The notes: generated by a model from the letters alone, not told the origin. 64,000 bases of DNA from Bryum argenteum (GCA_037043015.1 CM073323.1:30222758-30286757), one strand, 5' to 3'. Counted from the stretch's first letter, positions 48,576 to 60,901 are shown. Made by a program: numbers and translations.

Positions 48576-49900
48576 TCTGGCTCTCACCGGTACACCCGCA
48601 CGCCCCGCGCTCAAATTTTGATAAACGAAGAAAACCAAATGCGACAATTAGCGCGCCTGGAACGCGATACGAAACAATTTATGCCAAGTGCTGATCCCAC
48701 ACCAACTCAGCGGGGATTAATTAATAACGAATGCTGTTGAGGACCAGACAATAATGAGGTGACGTCGACGACGAAGAAGGTGATCCAGCGGCTAGCAACT
48801 CTTCAGTCAGAGACCAACACACACTGGGTGTCCTGCAGCCTGCAATCCTCTTTAAGGCTGCTGATCAATCCTCATCAATGCAATGCGTGGTAGATAGCGA
48901 ACGGTACCTGCTGCTGCCCCGCTTCTGAACGAGGAAGATGAGTTATATCTCACACAGCAGCAGTAGCGAGGTGAAGAGAAGCGAAGGTGGAAGCAGGAGG
49001 CGCAGGAATTCATGTGGGAGAAATCAAAGTGGGCATTCATCTATTTAGAAGGCGTCTTTCGCCGCTGTTGAAATGCGAGCGTCTTTTCAACAGGGAAATC
49101 AACGATGCGCCATGGTCGCCATGCTTTGCCCTTTTCGTGCTTTTACCTGTCTTTGACTATGCCAGGTCAGGGGGACGCCACGGCGGGGTGCAGCAGGCGG
49201 TGTGAATGGGGACCGGGGAACTGGGATGGGGGGAGGAGGGTCAACAGGGAGGGGCAACAGGGAAGGGAAGAGGCCAGATGTTCAACTCAAGGGGGCTGGC
49301 GGGCGTAAAGGACGGGAGAAAGGCGATGACGATTGTAGCCAGTGCGTTGAAAAGCCGGGCCACGGTTGAAGCGCGGGCACCAGTGAAGTCAAGCGAAGCT
49401 GCCACCCGCATGGAAAAAGGGTAGCTCTTGCCTATAACTACATCCATTTTTACAATACGTCTGTATACCGGCAGTGGGGTGGGGTGCGGGAATGATGCGT
49501 TGTGTGTGGGGTGGGGTTGGGTGCAGCCAGCCGTTCCCTTCCTTGTGAACACACTGAATCTGTGGCCGGGTACAGCCTTCATGCGAACGGGCGAGCCACT
49601 CCACGCTTTGCTCATCCTGTCATTGCATTGCTCTCATGTTGTGGCAAGTCATGGATTTACGCCCCGACCCTCCACCTGCTCCCCTCACCTCACGTCATCA
49701 CCCTCCACTGATTTCCTCCTCGTGTTTCTCCCCTCTCCCATGCCTATTCCTTCACATTTCTGTTTACAATCGTCATCTCCTTTGAGACTAAGAATACTGA
49801 GTCTTCATCAACTCTTTCTTCACCTCAGAATTCACAAACATGTGGGCTTCACTTTTCAGGTACAAAAGGAAAAAGTGTTTTTTGAATATGAAAAAGTGTT
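48576..49900. promoter_or_regulatory. 4CL upstream region and GC-rich flank
   Basis: 48576-49000 should contain the 4CL promoter and leader. 49140-49420 is strongly G-rich on the plus strand, and ORFs at 49241-49913 overlap on both strands without domain support. No specific MYB-type element could be assigned with confidence. Confidence 0.35.
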
Positions 49901-52427
49901 GGTTTGCACTTGATCTAAGTACTAAAAGAAGATAGGAAACAAAGGGCACACATGATGTTCTCAAGGTGGTCTTTGTATGACGTTGGCCTGTGTACCGTTC
50001 TTCTTGATAAGTGGGTTTCGTAAATGTTGAGAGAATGGTAAGGCACTAAATAATGTAGAGTCAAGTAGAGAGTGGTGATCCATGTCAAAAATAAAATTCT
50101 TTAATTCTGGTAGAATTTGAAAGTAGGTTTGGCTAGTGTGTTATCAATACAAATTTAAATGAAGGGACAACACTTTTGCATCACAAACAATGCATCTTCT
50201 TAAGGGTTATCGACAAGAAGGGGACTCCTTCTTAACAAGTTAAACCTAAACTCATTCCAAAACAATTTCATTACAAAACTTCACAGTGCAAAGGATGTTT
50301 CCTTTGCCATTTTGCAAATTATACTTGGTTCTCAACTACGCAAAATAACTTGTAATGAAACCTGTATAATCCGCCACTCCCATCTTTAATTTAGAAAGCA
50401 GTTCTAACTTCATCATTGAATAATTCTTGACTTCTCATGAAAAAAACAAAGATAGAGAAGAGTTAACACATGTTGAAGAATTTCACATGATACCATACTC
50501 ATCACGCTCTTGTAAATTGTGAGAACACTTAGTTTTTAGAATGATATTACCACCAAAATAAATTGACCTATTAAACAACGACTTGCTTACAAACATTTAT
50601 AGACGTAAGCCTTACATCAGCCACCCTCGTTTTAAAATGTAAGGTAGACCATCCTAAATCCATGCATTTAAGGACTACACTACAATTGGAAAGTTGGAAT
50701 ATGTGAATCATTAATTTTCAATTATAAATACGAAAAAATGAAGAAGTTTCCATATTTTTTGATATTTTTTAAGCACTTATAAAAATAAATAAAAAATTCG
50801 GAAGTGACATGTACCACATTACCTAAAACCGTTCACATGCTCCATGTGCACACAAGGCACATTCTTCTACATGAAATCTAAAAAGTAGGCAAGAATCTAG
50901 AGTGGGTGGTTTAAGGAGATGCACAGATTTAGCATTGTCTACCTTAAGAATAAAATGAACGAGGTACACCTCGTTCAAACAACACATGAAACCTCATAAC
51001 AGTTTGAACTGCAATTTACTAATCATGAGATTTGATAATTAACCCGTAATGTTGAAAAAGCCCAAAACGGATCGTTTGAGGTCTCGTCAGCCCCATATTT
51101 ACTATATTTAGCTCGTATGAAATTGAAAGCTCTCCAAGATTTTAAAGCTTTTCCATGCCTTTCAAAAAAGTCATTTCATGCTTCAAATTTCCTCATACTT
51201 TAGAAGATATTTCCGGTCAAAGTTTGAAAACACTATTTGAAATCTGCCCAAAACTGCCCAAACTACAGTGTGTGCTCGTTCATTCTCAAAATTTGCCCAA
51301 AATAAATAAGAATGCAGCAACTTCAATAATTCACCAAAAATCAAGATTTTTTTTTTTTTTTTTTCAAGTTTGGTTCTTTGTACTTGGAAATAAGCTTTCA
51401 AGGCATGATCTCGCCGTTTGGATCTTTCATCCAATTATTCTTCACATGACATTTTTATTATCAAAGAGGGGCCTTTGAAGTTGAATTTCAGCATACCTCC
51501 ATGTGATAATTCAAACATTTCTTTAGGTTTTATAGGTCGCATGAGGGTAAAATTTGCATAGACATAATCCTTCACTCACAAGAATTTGAAGAGCCACAGT
51601 TCAATTTTACTCTTGAAATTGGTTTTTTGGGCTCACAAAAACCTCCAAACCCATTTTGCAACAAGGGAAAAAAAACTAGTTTTTTCAGCTTTGAATGTTA
51701 CAATCTCACAATCGGTAAGGAATTTGAAAATAAGTTCTGGTGCACACTTGCATGGACAAGTAAGGTGGAAGAATCTTACGATTACATACTTGAAATTACA
51801 TCAAAAGTTGGAAATTTTCATCTTCCAAGAGGGCAGTTTCGACTTGAGGGATTAAGTGCGTCGCTAGCTACAAAAGGGTTGGGAAGGGGTTTCTGAGAGA
51901 GAGTGAGAGAGAGAGGCATTGGCATGGAATGGGCCAGCAAAGCAGGATGGGGTAGTGAGGGTGCAAGAAGGGCAGGCGTGATTCACATGCATGCCTGCCA
52001 CACCCCAAGTCAGCTACTCTGCTGCATGCCATTCCATTAATGTCCCAAGCTTGCCACTTGAAGCTGGTCAGGCTCCCCCATCAATACCTTCCCACCTCAT
52101 TCTACACATTTCACTTATCACTACAATAAAAAAATAAAAAAAAGATAAAAAAAAAAAAAAAAAAAAAAAAACTTCTTCAAGGCAAAATTGCTATGTTACA
52201 GTGTGTTGTGAGAGAGAGAGAGCCGGAAAGAGTCTGTTAAAGCAAGACTTGTTGACCCTAAATGCATCAAATGTAAAAAAGAACAACACTTTGGATGCCA
52301 TGGTGAAACTTGGTGAGTTATAGATTCTTCATCCAAATTTTGTTTCGAATGAAATCACTTGTGTTGGGTCTCGAATCAAGTCTAGTTTGTGTGGTAAAAA
52401 TTGCAGACCCATGCAAGACGATATGAA
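49901..52427. repeat. AT-rich repeat tract
   Basis: No gene. 51540-51850 repeats phrases of the TTAA-family neighbourhood ('gaatttgaagagccacag', 'ctttgaatgttacaatctca'). Homopolymer T (51345-51364) and A (about 52150-52172) tracts and a short GA-rich run near 51895 and 52210 are present. Confidence 0.45.
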
Positions 52428-53361
52428 TTAACCCCTAAAAATCCAGGGGTTTCCTCGACCTCCAGAACCAAAAACTGCCATTTTTCACCTTCGTTGGGAG
52501 ATGGGGAAATGGAGAAACTTTTTTTTCTGGTTTTAGACTTTGAACCGTAAGATCTTGTACCTAACTTGTATACAAAGGACTGGTCAAAATTTCAACCGTT
52601 GGATGTTTTTCATTTGTGAGATCATAACAATCAAAGTTTGACCAACACTTTTTTTTTGCCACTGCGTGAGAGGCATTGTCTAAATGGTGCCAAGGGCAAC
52701 TTGATGATTGTTATTCCAAATATTTTTCCCTCATTTTTTTTCATGTAGGTATTCAAGTTGGTTATGCTCATGCAAAATTTTAGAGACCAATTCCACTTTT
52801 TGACCTTAATGTAAAATATTTTATGAAAGAAGGTCTAAAAACAACCATATAGTAAAACAAGCACCACGTATGATATATTTAGTTTGAGAAAAATCTCGAC
52901 GGTGAGAAGGTGCATTTAAGATAATGTGAATTTCGAAAAAAAAAATCTTGGAAAAAATCCAAAATCTCGAATTTTGGCAATTTTTGAAAGAAAAAATTGT
53001 AAAATTACTAGAAATTGTGAAGATTGTTTTTGAAAGTTTTGGAGGCTGCCCTTGTAAAATTGGTAAACTTTTTGACTTCGGACACATTGGAATTTGAATA
53101 GTAATTTGGTAATGAACATATTTCTAAAAAAAAAAATTTAAAAAAATTATTTTAAACTGCCCGATTTGGACTTGAAACCTAAAATTTCTAGATGAAGGTT
53201 ATAAAATTAAAATTTGACTTTGAAAATTTTACCACATACACATTACTGCATGTGGAGCACCCAATAAAAATCTTAGGCAAAAATATCAGTTTAAATGCTT
53301 AAAATGAGCTGCCCGAAATCTCAGAAAACCGAATCGGCTTTCCTGGATTTTTAGGGGTTAA
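52428..53361 (-). mobile_element. TTAA-family element, full-length copy (934 bp), 20-bp perfect TIR
   Basis: The left end TTAACCCCTAAAAATCCAGG and the right end CCTGGATTTTTAGGGGTTAA are exact reverse complements over 20 bp. Landmarks appear in reverse order relative to the copy at 12836: 'gaaccgtaagatcttgtacc', 'caaccgttggatgttt', 'ggaggctgcccttgtaaaat', 'agctgcccgaaatctc'. The flanks outside TTAA (gatatgaa and tggcatgc) show no duplication, again pointing to TTAA as the target site. Non-coding. Confidence 0.75.
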
Positions 53362-53508
53362 TGGCATGCCTTTTAGTGAAGGGAACTCTTACTTTTGGGT
53401 ATTAAAAACAGAGGGCATGTTTTGTTATTACAAGCCACTTATGTGAAACTGACTTCAGTTTTTCATAATTATTTTTAGCTTAAGTATGGTTTTGATATGA
53501 GATTTGAC

Positions 53509-53580
53509 CCTTAAACGTCAAGCCCCTCTGAAAATACACTGGAAACCAAGCCCGAGGGGCATGCTCTGACGTTTAAGGGT
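53509..53580. mobile_element. 72-bp fold-back element with ACCCTTAAACGTCA ends
   Basis: The arms ACCCTTAAACGTCA (53509-53522) and TGACGTTTAAGGGT (53567-53580) are perfect inverted repeats. Inner blocks 'agcccctc' and 'gaggggc' also pair. The right side is followed by TAA, giving GGGTTAA as in the 9939 element. It is probably a minimal member of the same end-sequence subfamily. Confidence 0.6.
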
Positions 53581-53679
53581 TAACAACTCTCGAATTTTCA
53601 CCATTGAAGGTCATTATCTGCGAAAAGAGATTTTTCTAATGGTCTTTTTTGGTTCAAAGGTGTTACTGAGATGAATGGG

Positions 53680-53920
53680 AAAAAAATTTAAAAAATTTAA
53701 AAAAATTAATAATAATAATAATAATTTTTTTTTTAAAAAAAAAAAGAAAGAAGAAGAAAGAAAAGAAAAGAAAAGAAAAGAAGAACACTAGACCCGTGAG
53801 GGTTGGGGTGAATAAAGTGCCCGTTTGACCTACCCTTGATGATATGCCCACAGGACATAACAACAGTGGTATAGGACTACTAACCCCTCTCAGGGTGGAC
53901 GCTACATGAAGGAAAGACCC
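53680..53920. repeat. Purine-rich microsatellite and dispersed repeat module, copy 2
   Basis: (AAT)n and A/G-rich tracts at 53680-53785 are followed by 'ggggtgaataaagtgcccgt', 'cctacccttgatgatatgcc' and 'cccctctcagggtggacgct'. These match, with divergence, modules at 26125-26290 and 58840-58920. Confidence 0.5.
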
Positions 53921-54435
53921 TGAACTAGTAAACTACGGTTGTTTGGGAGGTGAAGGGGAACAACTATCTATGTGGACATTTTTTCATAGCAATGGGTCTA
54001 TTGGTTGCATTTTCACTTTGAAGTGAAAATGATGAAATTCTATGATCTTTTATGAGTACAAATAAGTTATAATCTTGCAATCTATGAGGCCTCATGACTC
54101 AAATTTTGACCCACATGACCTACACCAAGTCTACTATAAGAGTGTACGATCAACATATACATAACTTACCTTCATTTTCATTTGAGACACTTCTTTTTGA
54201 AAATTTGTTTTTGGCTAAAAATAGGTTGGAATGTCTAAGGGTTAACATGAGGTCAAATCTAATTCAAGCTTGCATATATTAAGGTAAAGCTCCTCCAAAG
54301 TTCGCATGAACTTCTTTGATACTACACCAAGCTCACAATTTATGCTCTCTTGAAGCTTATTCCTTGATGGCATATACCAGATCCTATGATTATATATCTC
54401 AAAATTCATCATAAAATTAAAAATTTCACCTTGCA

Positions 54436-54702
54436 TTAACCCCTAAATTTCCTTGTTGCAAAACGGTCTAAGTCTTAAATATTGACCTTCCTTTAGATTA
54501 AGCTCAAAAAATCTCAATCTAAGCATTATTTAAAAGATTCAACCGTAAGATCTCAAAGTTCACTTGACATTCTTTTCACATACCTAATTTGAACCGTTCA
54601 TTCTTTGCCATTTGTGAGATTATAATGGTCAAAGTCGGCTAAGTTTTCTCCTGCAAAAACCTCCAAAACTTGTTTCTGGTTTTAAGGAAAGTCAGGGGTT
54701 AA
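54436..54702. mobile_element. Short TTAA-family copy (267 bp)
   Basis: The left end TTAACCCCTAAATTTCCTTG pairs imperfectly with the right end CTTTCAGGGGTT-type sequence (aaggaaagtcaggggttaa). The family motif 'caaccgtaagatctc' lies inside at about 54540. It looks like an internal-deletion derivative. Confidence 0.5.
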
Positions 54703-54773
54703 AGTAGGCCAAGTTTGAGGGTAAAACACGAGATCTTAATTTCAAGTTCGTAATCATGTGTGAGGTAATAATG

Positions 54774-54776
<3 letters not shown>

Positions 54777-54813
<37 letters not shown>
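54777..54813 (+). repeat. Poly(A) tract of about 37 bp
   Basis: An uninterrupted run of A. It could be a simple repeat or the tail of a retroposed sequence; no retroposed gene is recognisable upstream. Confidence 0.7.
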
Positions 54814-54815
<2 letters not shown>

Positions 54816-54922
54816 TTATTTCTTTTGTCCATGGTACTTAAGTTATCTCTATACTACAAAACAAATTTGATGACTAGTATGAGTTCTGGGACAGATATGA
54901 GCCTCAAATATATCATTCTCTT

Positions 54923-55155
54923 TTAACCCTTAAAAGTCCCTTGGGGATAGTATGTACACTGTCGTATAATTAGGATTTGCTACCAACAGAAAACTCTAAA
55001 CTGGAATTGTAATAGCACACTAGAACCGCATTAATTCAAATGTCAACTTCTTCTTTGAACTCAAACTCATTAGAGGTGTGCATTCACTCCAAATACAACC
55101 AAAATACACCGTATTCTACTGGTCGCCACGGCACGCTCAGACCTTTAGGGGTTAA
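54923..55155. mobile_element. Short element with TTAACCCTTAAA / TTTAGGGGTTAA ends (233 bp)
   Basis: The left end TTAACCCTTAAAAGTC and the right end GACCTTTAGGGGTTAA form an imperfect terminal inverted repeat, with one end of each subfamily type. Non-coding. Confidence 0.45.
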
Positions 55156-55412
55156 AGTCCAATCTTACAATGCTGCATTCAAGTGCTAATAGGGAGACAA
55201 TTCGTATTCACACTGAATGGCTGCATTTTAAGCAGGTATTTTGTCATCTACTTGAGTACATTACATGGACTTTCTGAAAGCAGGTTGTTGTGGTACAAAT
55301 CATTGCACAGAAATCAAATTTGGAATGATCTCTTCACATGTTCAGACATCATAACAATATGATCAAACTCATTGCAAGTACCACACACAAATTTTGTATT
55401 TGGGTTGACCCT

Positions 55413-55516
55413 CACTAGTGGAAACATAGTCCGCGTACACCCGTAGTGGCACATTACATCCACAGTACACCAGAGCCCTACTGTAGGGGTGTACACGGAC
55501 CATGTTTCCACTAGTG
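55413..55516. mobile_element. 104-bp CACTA-ended fold-back element
   Basis: It starts CACTAGTGGAAACA and ends TGTTTCCACTAGTG. The arms extend inward about 30 bp with few mismatches ('tagtccgcgtacaccc' against 'ggggtgtacacggacc'). CACTA termini are diagnostic of the En/Spm (CMC) superfamily, so this may be a CACTA-derived MITE. The 3-bp flanks are cct and tct, an imperfect target duplication. Confidence 0.55.
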
Positions 55517-55579
55517 TCTGAAATCTTTGTGCTTTTCTGATTTTCTACTATCTTACTGGAATTGAGGCATGGTAAAAAA

Positions 55580-57330
55580 ATTTAGCAATTCTGTGTACCG
55601 TTTGAATAGATCTTGAATCTTGCTACTATCACTACTACCATGTAAAATATAAACCATTGGATCTTCGGCATTTGTGAGATCATAATGTTCATTGTTGATG
55701 CAAAACATTTTCTAGCATTGTTTGAGAGACATACTCTACTTTGTAGAAAGGGTGTTTGATAATTGTTACTGCATACATTTATGTTCCAATATTGTTTTCC
55801 ATGCACATCACTTAAGTTAAGTAGGCCCATGCAAAATAGTAGAGATTCATGGTACTTTTCGACTCTTTGCGCAGATAGGTCTCTAGAAGAAAGTGTGGAT
55901 ACTACAATATAGTAAAATGTCATACAAATGTCTCTTTGGAAGTTTCCTACATCTCAAAATTTGATAAATCTTGAAAGAATAAAATGTAAAAGCACAAAAA
56001 ACTTTGAAGCTTGCTCTTGTAAATTCAAAGGACGTCCTTGTAAATTTGGTAAGAGCTTCAACTTGGGTCACTTGAAAATTTGGGTACAATTTTGATTGCA
56101 ATTTATTTTTTTTAAAATAAAGAAAAAAAAAATCTCCCTACTCGTTTTGGGCTTGAAAACTAAAATTTGGATTTAAGGGTACAAAAATTAGAATGCGGCC
56201 TTGCATATATTTCCACATACACTTTGTGGTATAGAGAACACTCAATAAAATTTCAGGCAAACACATCGATTTTACCCTCTTCATCTAGGTTGGGTGCAAG
56301 AACAAGGAGTCATTTTGATTTTCTTGGTTAGTTAGAGGTATACCCCTAGAGTTCCTTGTGTTTTTGGGAGATTGAAACCTTAAAATGACTATTTTCTACC
56401 GCTATGCACTCCTAGCAGTGTGTACTAATTTTCAAAACTTTTGAAACTTCCAACTGTAAGATCTTGTACATAAGCCTACTTTTGATTAGTTGCCTTAATA
56501 TTGAGTGTTGGATTATTGCCATTTGTCCCAGCATAACATTTAAAGTTTATGCAGAAGTTTTTCTGGGCATAACATGGTCTCCATGGTGCAAAGGGGGATT
56601 TGAAAATTCTTACTTCAATAGTTATGGTCATGTTCTTTCCCATGTAGGAATTGAGTTAAGTACGCTAATACAAAATTTTAAAGACTCATTTTGCTTTTTA
56701 AACCTTCATACAAATTATTTTCTAGAAGAATGTCTAAAAGAACATCATAGTAAAACATAGTAAAAATGCAACACGTTGAATACCGTTAAATATGTTTGGT
56801 TCAAGAAAAAGTTGAACGGGGAACAAGTGCCTCTACAAGTTTGTAAATTTGAGGGGAAAAAAAATACTGAAAAAAAAACTGAAAAAATAAAATAAAATAA
56901 AAATCAAAATGTTCCTAAGTCTCGAATTTTGACATATTTTGAAAGAAAAATGGTAAAATTATTAAAAATTGTGAAGACTCCTTTTGAAAGTTTTGGAGTC
57001 TATCCTTGTAAAATTGGTATTAGTTTCGACATGGATTTCTTGGGAATTTGAGTAGTGATTTGGTTATGAGCATATTTAATATAATTGAAATAAAATCAAA
57101 TAATCACTAAATTAAAACTGCCTATTTGGACTTGGAAACTAAATTTATTGAATGAATGTTCAAAAACTGGAATTTGCAAACTTTACTACATGAATCCTAT
57201 GGTATTAAGAGCGCCCCGTAAAAATATTAGGTAAAAAAATTACTTCTAATCCCATCATTTGGGCTGCCAAAAATTGCAAAAAGCCCTTTCGGCTTTATTC
57301 GATCATTACGGGTAAAGTAGATATAGAGCT
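55580..57330 (-). repeat. Two or more nested, eroded TTAA-family copies in reverse orientation
   Basis: The minus-strand order of family landmarks occurs twice. The first set is 'atttgtgagatcataatgtt' (55670), 'cgtccttgtaaatttggt' (56032), 'gtggtatagagaacactc' (56231) and 'cttcatctaggttgggtgc' (56279). The second is 'gtgtttttgggagattg' (56369), 'aactgtaagatcttgtac' (56450), 'gtctatccttgtaaaattgg' (56998) and 'catttgggctgcc' (57256). Termini are degraded. No coding sequence. Confidence 0.5.
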
Positions 57331-57446
57331 AATAGACGATGTATTCTTCTTCTATAATAGAAATAATGACATAAAAAGAAGGGTACTGTACCAATGTTGG
57401 TAGGCGCTGAGAATGTAGATGTACTTCAGATGCATGTGTGGCAATA

Positions 57447-57736
57447 TACCGTACCACCATAGCAAGTTCGTTCATAAATAGTTTTATTGAAAAAAAACGT
57501 AAAAACTTAGAAATTACAAGCCAAGGAGAACGAAAATTTTGGAAATTATATTATGAAAAAGACGTGTACCATACCACCAAATTATGTGTACCGTACCACC
57601 AAAATATGTGTACCGTACCACCAAAAAACAAAAGAACGAATTTCAAAAAAATCTATTTCTGGCATATGAACCTTATTCTTTCAAAAAAAATAAATATTTG
57701 TTCGTTGAGGACCAAAACTGCTATGGTGGTACGGTA
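57447..57736. repeat. Inverted repeat enclosing a 22-bp tandem array
   Basis: An 18-bp sequence (taccgtaccaccatagca) at 57447-57464 is exactly inverted at 57719-57736. Between them three 22-bp units (atgtgtaccgtaccaccaaa core) run at 57562-57627, using the same GTACCACCA word. No gene is supported. Confidence 0.65.
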
Positions 57737-57839
57737 CTTGAGCACACGAACTAAAGTTAGGCTCCTTGGTGTACTCACTAGGTTTAGTACAACCATGTTT
57801 CCACTAAAATAGTGTATTATCAAAGTGGTATTTCCCTAC

Positions 57840-59390
57840 CACGTCGAAATTCACCTAGAAGTGTCGTAACCCAGTAGCTTGTTGGAATGTCTACAGAACT
57901 ACTCGATGGATACCCACGCAATTTCCATCCAACTTCAAGAACCCATTACTTTATGTAAGCTTGGAAAGCACGGAACAACTTAAAATGAGTTCTAACTTTC
58001 TCTTTGTTTACACTAAGCCCTCAATTTATGGGATTTTAAAATTCTTGTAACCAGTGTAGAAACATCCGGATGATTGAAAGTGGTCCAAAAGGATAGACCA
58101 ATCATAATGCATGTAAGCATGCATTGCACGAATTAGCAATCCCCCACATAGTCATGACTTCATGATGCTCGATGTGTTTCTATTCATCATCAGTTTACAG
58201 TGGTCTACGATATAGCACGTCAGCCATACAAACAATAATTTGAGTGAAGGTAAGCCACACGTTGCGGATGCCCGTCCAATTGCGCAACTCACTCTCGACC
58301 AAGTTACTTATGATTGATTTATTTGTAATTTGCAAAATGTGAATCATGGTCATGTCCTCCACAAGAAACTCATTGGTGGTACCTAATGAAGCCGGTATAT
58401 GTAGATCTGCTTACCAAACCCATATCAGCAGAAGTGCCCGCATTGACTAAACTGGGGTTCATGCAAATCTCATGGTGGTTCCACCCGTAGCCCAACTCTT
58501 TCATGGATCCATGTTGACCGGCCATGGGCCTCGCGTAACGAATAACAACCCTTTCTTTCCAAAGGGCCCGGAAAGGGGTTAAACTGGATCCATGTTGACC
58601 CTTAACTAGAGCGACTTGTGCAATCGTGGATGATTAATATACTATCATTGGTAGATTCATGAAATGTTGACTCTAACTCCTTATATTTCTCGTTGATTGG
58701 AATTAGATTTTGGGGGTTTGAGCCGTGATCGTAGATGAAGGATACAGTTTTATTCGCTTCGTTCCACAATTTGCTGAATGCAGAAACTTAAAAAAGCTTT
58801 TTGGGGGACAGATTTTAGTATTTTGTAAATAGATAAATAAATAAGAACACCAGACGCTTCTGGGGTTGGCGTGAATAAAATGCCCGTTCGACCTACCCTT
58901 GATGATGTTGTCCATAGAGTCTTACCTCACATAAACTCAACTCGTCGAGGCCCAAAGTCCAAGAGTCTCCAACACGATTGTAGTGCATTGTGTGAAATTT
59001 TGCATGAGGCTAGTGTAGACAACGTACTTGGTTGAAATCGGTAAATGGCCTAGTTATTATTACATTGCAATCTTTTTTTGTTTTTTTTGTTTTTTTTTTA
59101 AATTTTTTACTACTTCAATCTCAAATGTGTAAGGTTTGATTCACATATTTCTACAGCCCTCTTGCACCTTTCACGCATCAAACCTCGGAGATCTCAAGAA
59201 ATATCTTCGAAATAAAAGTCTCAAAAGCACATAAGCGCATCATAAACTAATCAAGCTTTAGTGTATAGTCAGGTCCACAATTATTTTTAACCTACTAAGG
59301 GCAGTTTTATTGAAAACTTTGAAAATTTCATGTGAATTTGTGCCTGAATGTTATACGAATAAATAAAACATATACTAAGACTATAACTGT
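57840..59390. repeat. Repeat spacer with dispersed module copy 3 (about 58840-58920)
   Basis: 'ggggttggcgtgaataaaat', 'gcccgttcgacctacccttg' and 'atgatgttgtcc' match the modules at 53790 and 26140. The remainder is AT-rich with no recognised gene. Confidence 0.4.
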
Positions 59391-59395
59391 GCTTT

Positions 59396-60005
59396 GTAAG
59401 ATTACACAACAAGTTATAATTATTGTATACACTATTTACCACTGAGTATTCCGACTATTTGCTTGAATTACATTATGGGCTCAAGTATATAAAGAACAAA
59501 TTCCTAAAGTTGTTCTTTATATATTTGAGCATATACTTCTAGAATGATCAGAAGAATTTTATGTTTCTGGTCCTTTGATTTAGGGTGATTTCTTGATGTG
59601 TTGCTAATCAATATAAAAGGTTGAATTGAATCTTCACTTGGAGTAGGCAAGATTAAAATTTGAGTTGTTCGACAAGCTACAGGTAGGTATCAACCAATTT
59701 TCCTCGAGCCATCCTTCAAGTACTTGTAGGACATTTGTCGTGGTGTGAAGAGAATTCTCAAGTTTCGAGAGAAATATGTTGATCATTATAACGTATTAAG
59801 AGATTTTTTCAAGCCAATACACAAACAAATAAAGTATCAATGACTCAATAAGTATGAGCTCAAGAATATGAAGAACAACATTAGAAACTCAATTCAAATT
59901 TGCAAACAAAAATGAATATGGTAATTCAATCAAAGAGTGTGAGAACTCATTGGTAGATGGTGTAGACAATAATTACAACTTGTTGTGTATCATTACAAAA
60001 CATAT
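59396..60005. repeat. Long imperfect inverted repeat with an internal 21-bp hairpin
   Basis: The segment 59396-59530 is mirrored by 59865-60005. For example, 'acacaacaagttataattat' on the left matches the reverse complement of 'ataattacaacttgttgtgt' on the right. Inside the left arm, 59479-59499 and 59510-59530 form their own hairpin (gctcaagtatataaagaaca against its complement, one mismatch). No ORF is supported. Confidence 0.55.
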
Positions 60006-60901
60006 AATGTTTTTTCCCATAGAGTTGTGATACACTCTAATGTGAAGCCAACGCACTTTACGGTTTTCAAATTGGATCATTCTTGAGTTCACACGAAATA
60101 TTCAAAGTTTCAAAAAAAATCACCTTCAATCAAAAGTATTGAGGGTAGCTTCAAAGCTAGGGAGCTACTGCTTGATCTATGATGCTGCGTGGAAAATGAG
60201 GCCCGGTTATGAGCAGGTTACCTGATGTTGAATTTTAATCATCTAAGTTTGAAAATTTAAAATATTCCCAACATATTTATATGGTAGTAAATGTTTCTGA
60301 TTTCACTTGTGTTCAACTTCTAATTCAATCGCTAATCACCTTGTTTGAATACTTTGGATGTTCATCAGATAGAGTAAGCAAAATCCTTATGCTTGTGAGT
60401 GCCCTGCTTCACTGTAAAAGGGAAAAGAAGGTCCTCCAAAGAGTCAAGACGCTTCATATGCACATGCATGGGGAAAGGCTCAAAGCACATCATTGGAAAA
60501 CCATCATAGTTGGAAAACCTAATGGAGCAAAATTTATAATCCAACCTGCTCTCCTGAGTCTTCGATCCCTCCAATATCTTTGACTGCATAACACACTGGA
60601 GAATGATATCTACAGTTGAAATTCGGTAGAAGGAATTTAGTTCCAGGGTTCACTTTCACTCTTGTGTGGACAGTCTTGACTATGGACAGCTTACGAATTA
60701 CATCGTGCTGTCTTGTAGCATCCTACGATGGGCCCTCCATAAGTGCTAGATTAAGAGTGTAGAAGATGCAAACCTTTCTCTGTAACTACTGTCGCAGCCA
60801 TGTCAATGAGGACAGAAATCGAAGCTAAGTTTGGTTCGATACTGAGGATCAATCCTGTTAAAAAAGCAGGATGTATATAATTTTCTATTCACAGTTTCAG
60901 A
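60006..60901. other. Spacer and probable 3'UTR of the chaperone-like gene
   Basis: AT-rich to about 60600, then genic composition towards the stop codon of the minus-strand gene. No supported gene. Confidence 0.35.

Noticed and set aside
49241-49913. ORFs on both strands in the GC-rich flank upstream of 4CL
   Set aside because: Mutually overlapping, biased composition, no domain.
54777-54813. Poly(A) run as the tail of a processed pseudogene
   Set aside because: No recognisable coding sequence or target-site duplication upstream; kept only as a simple repeat.
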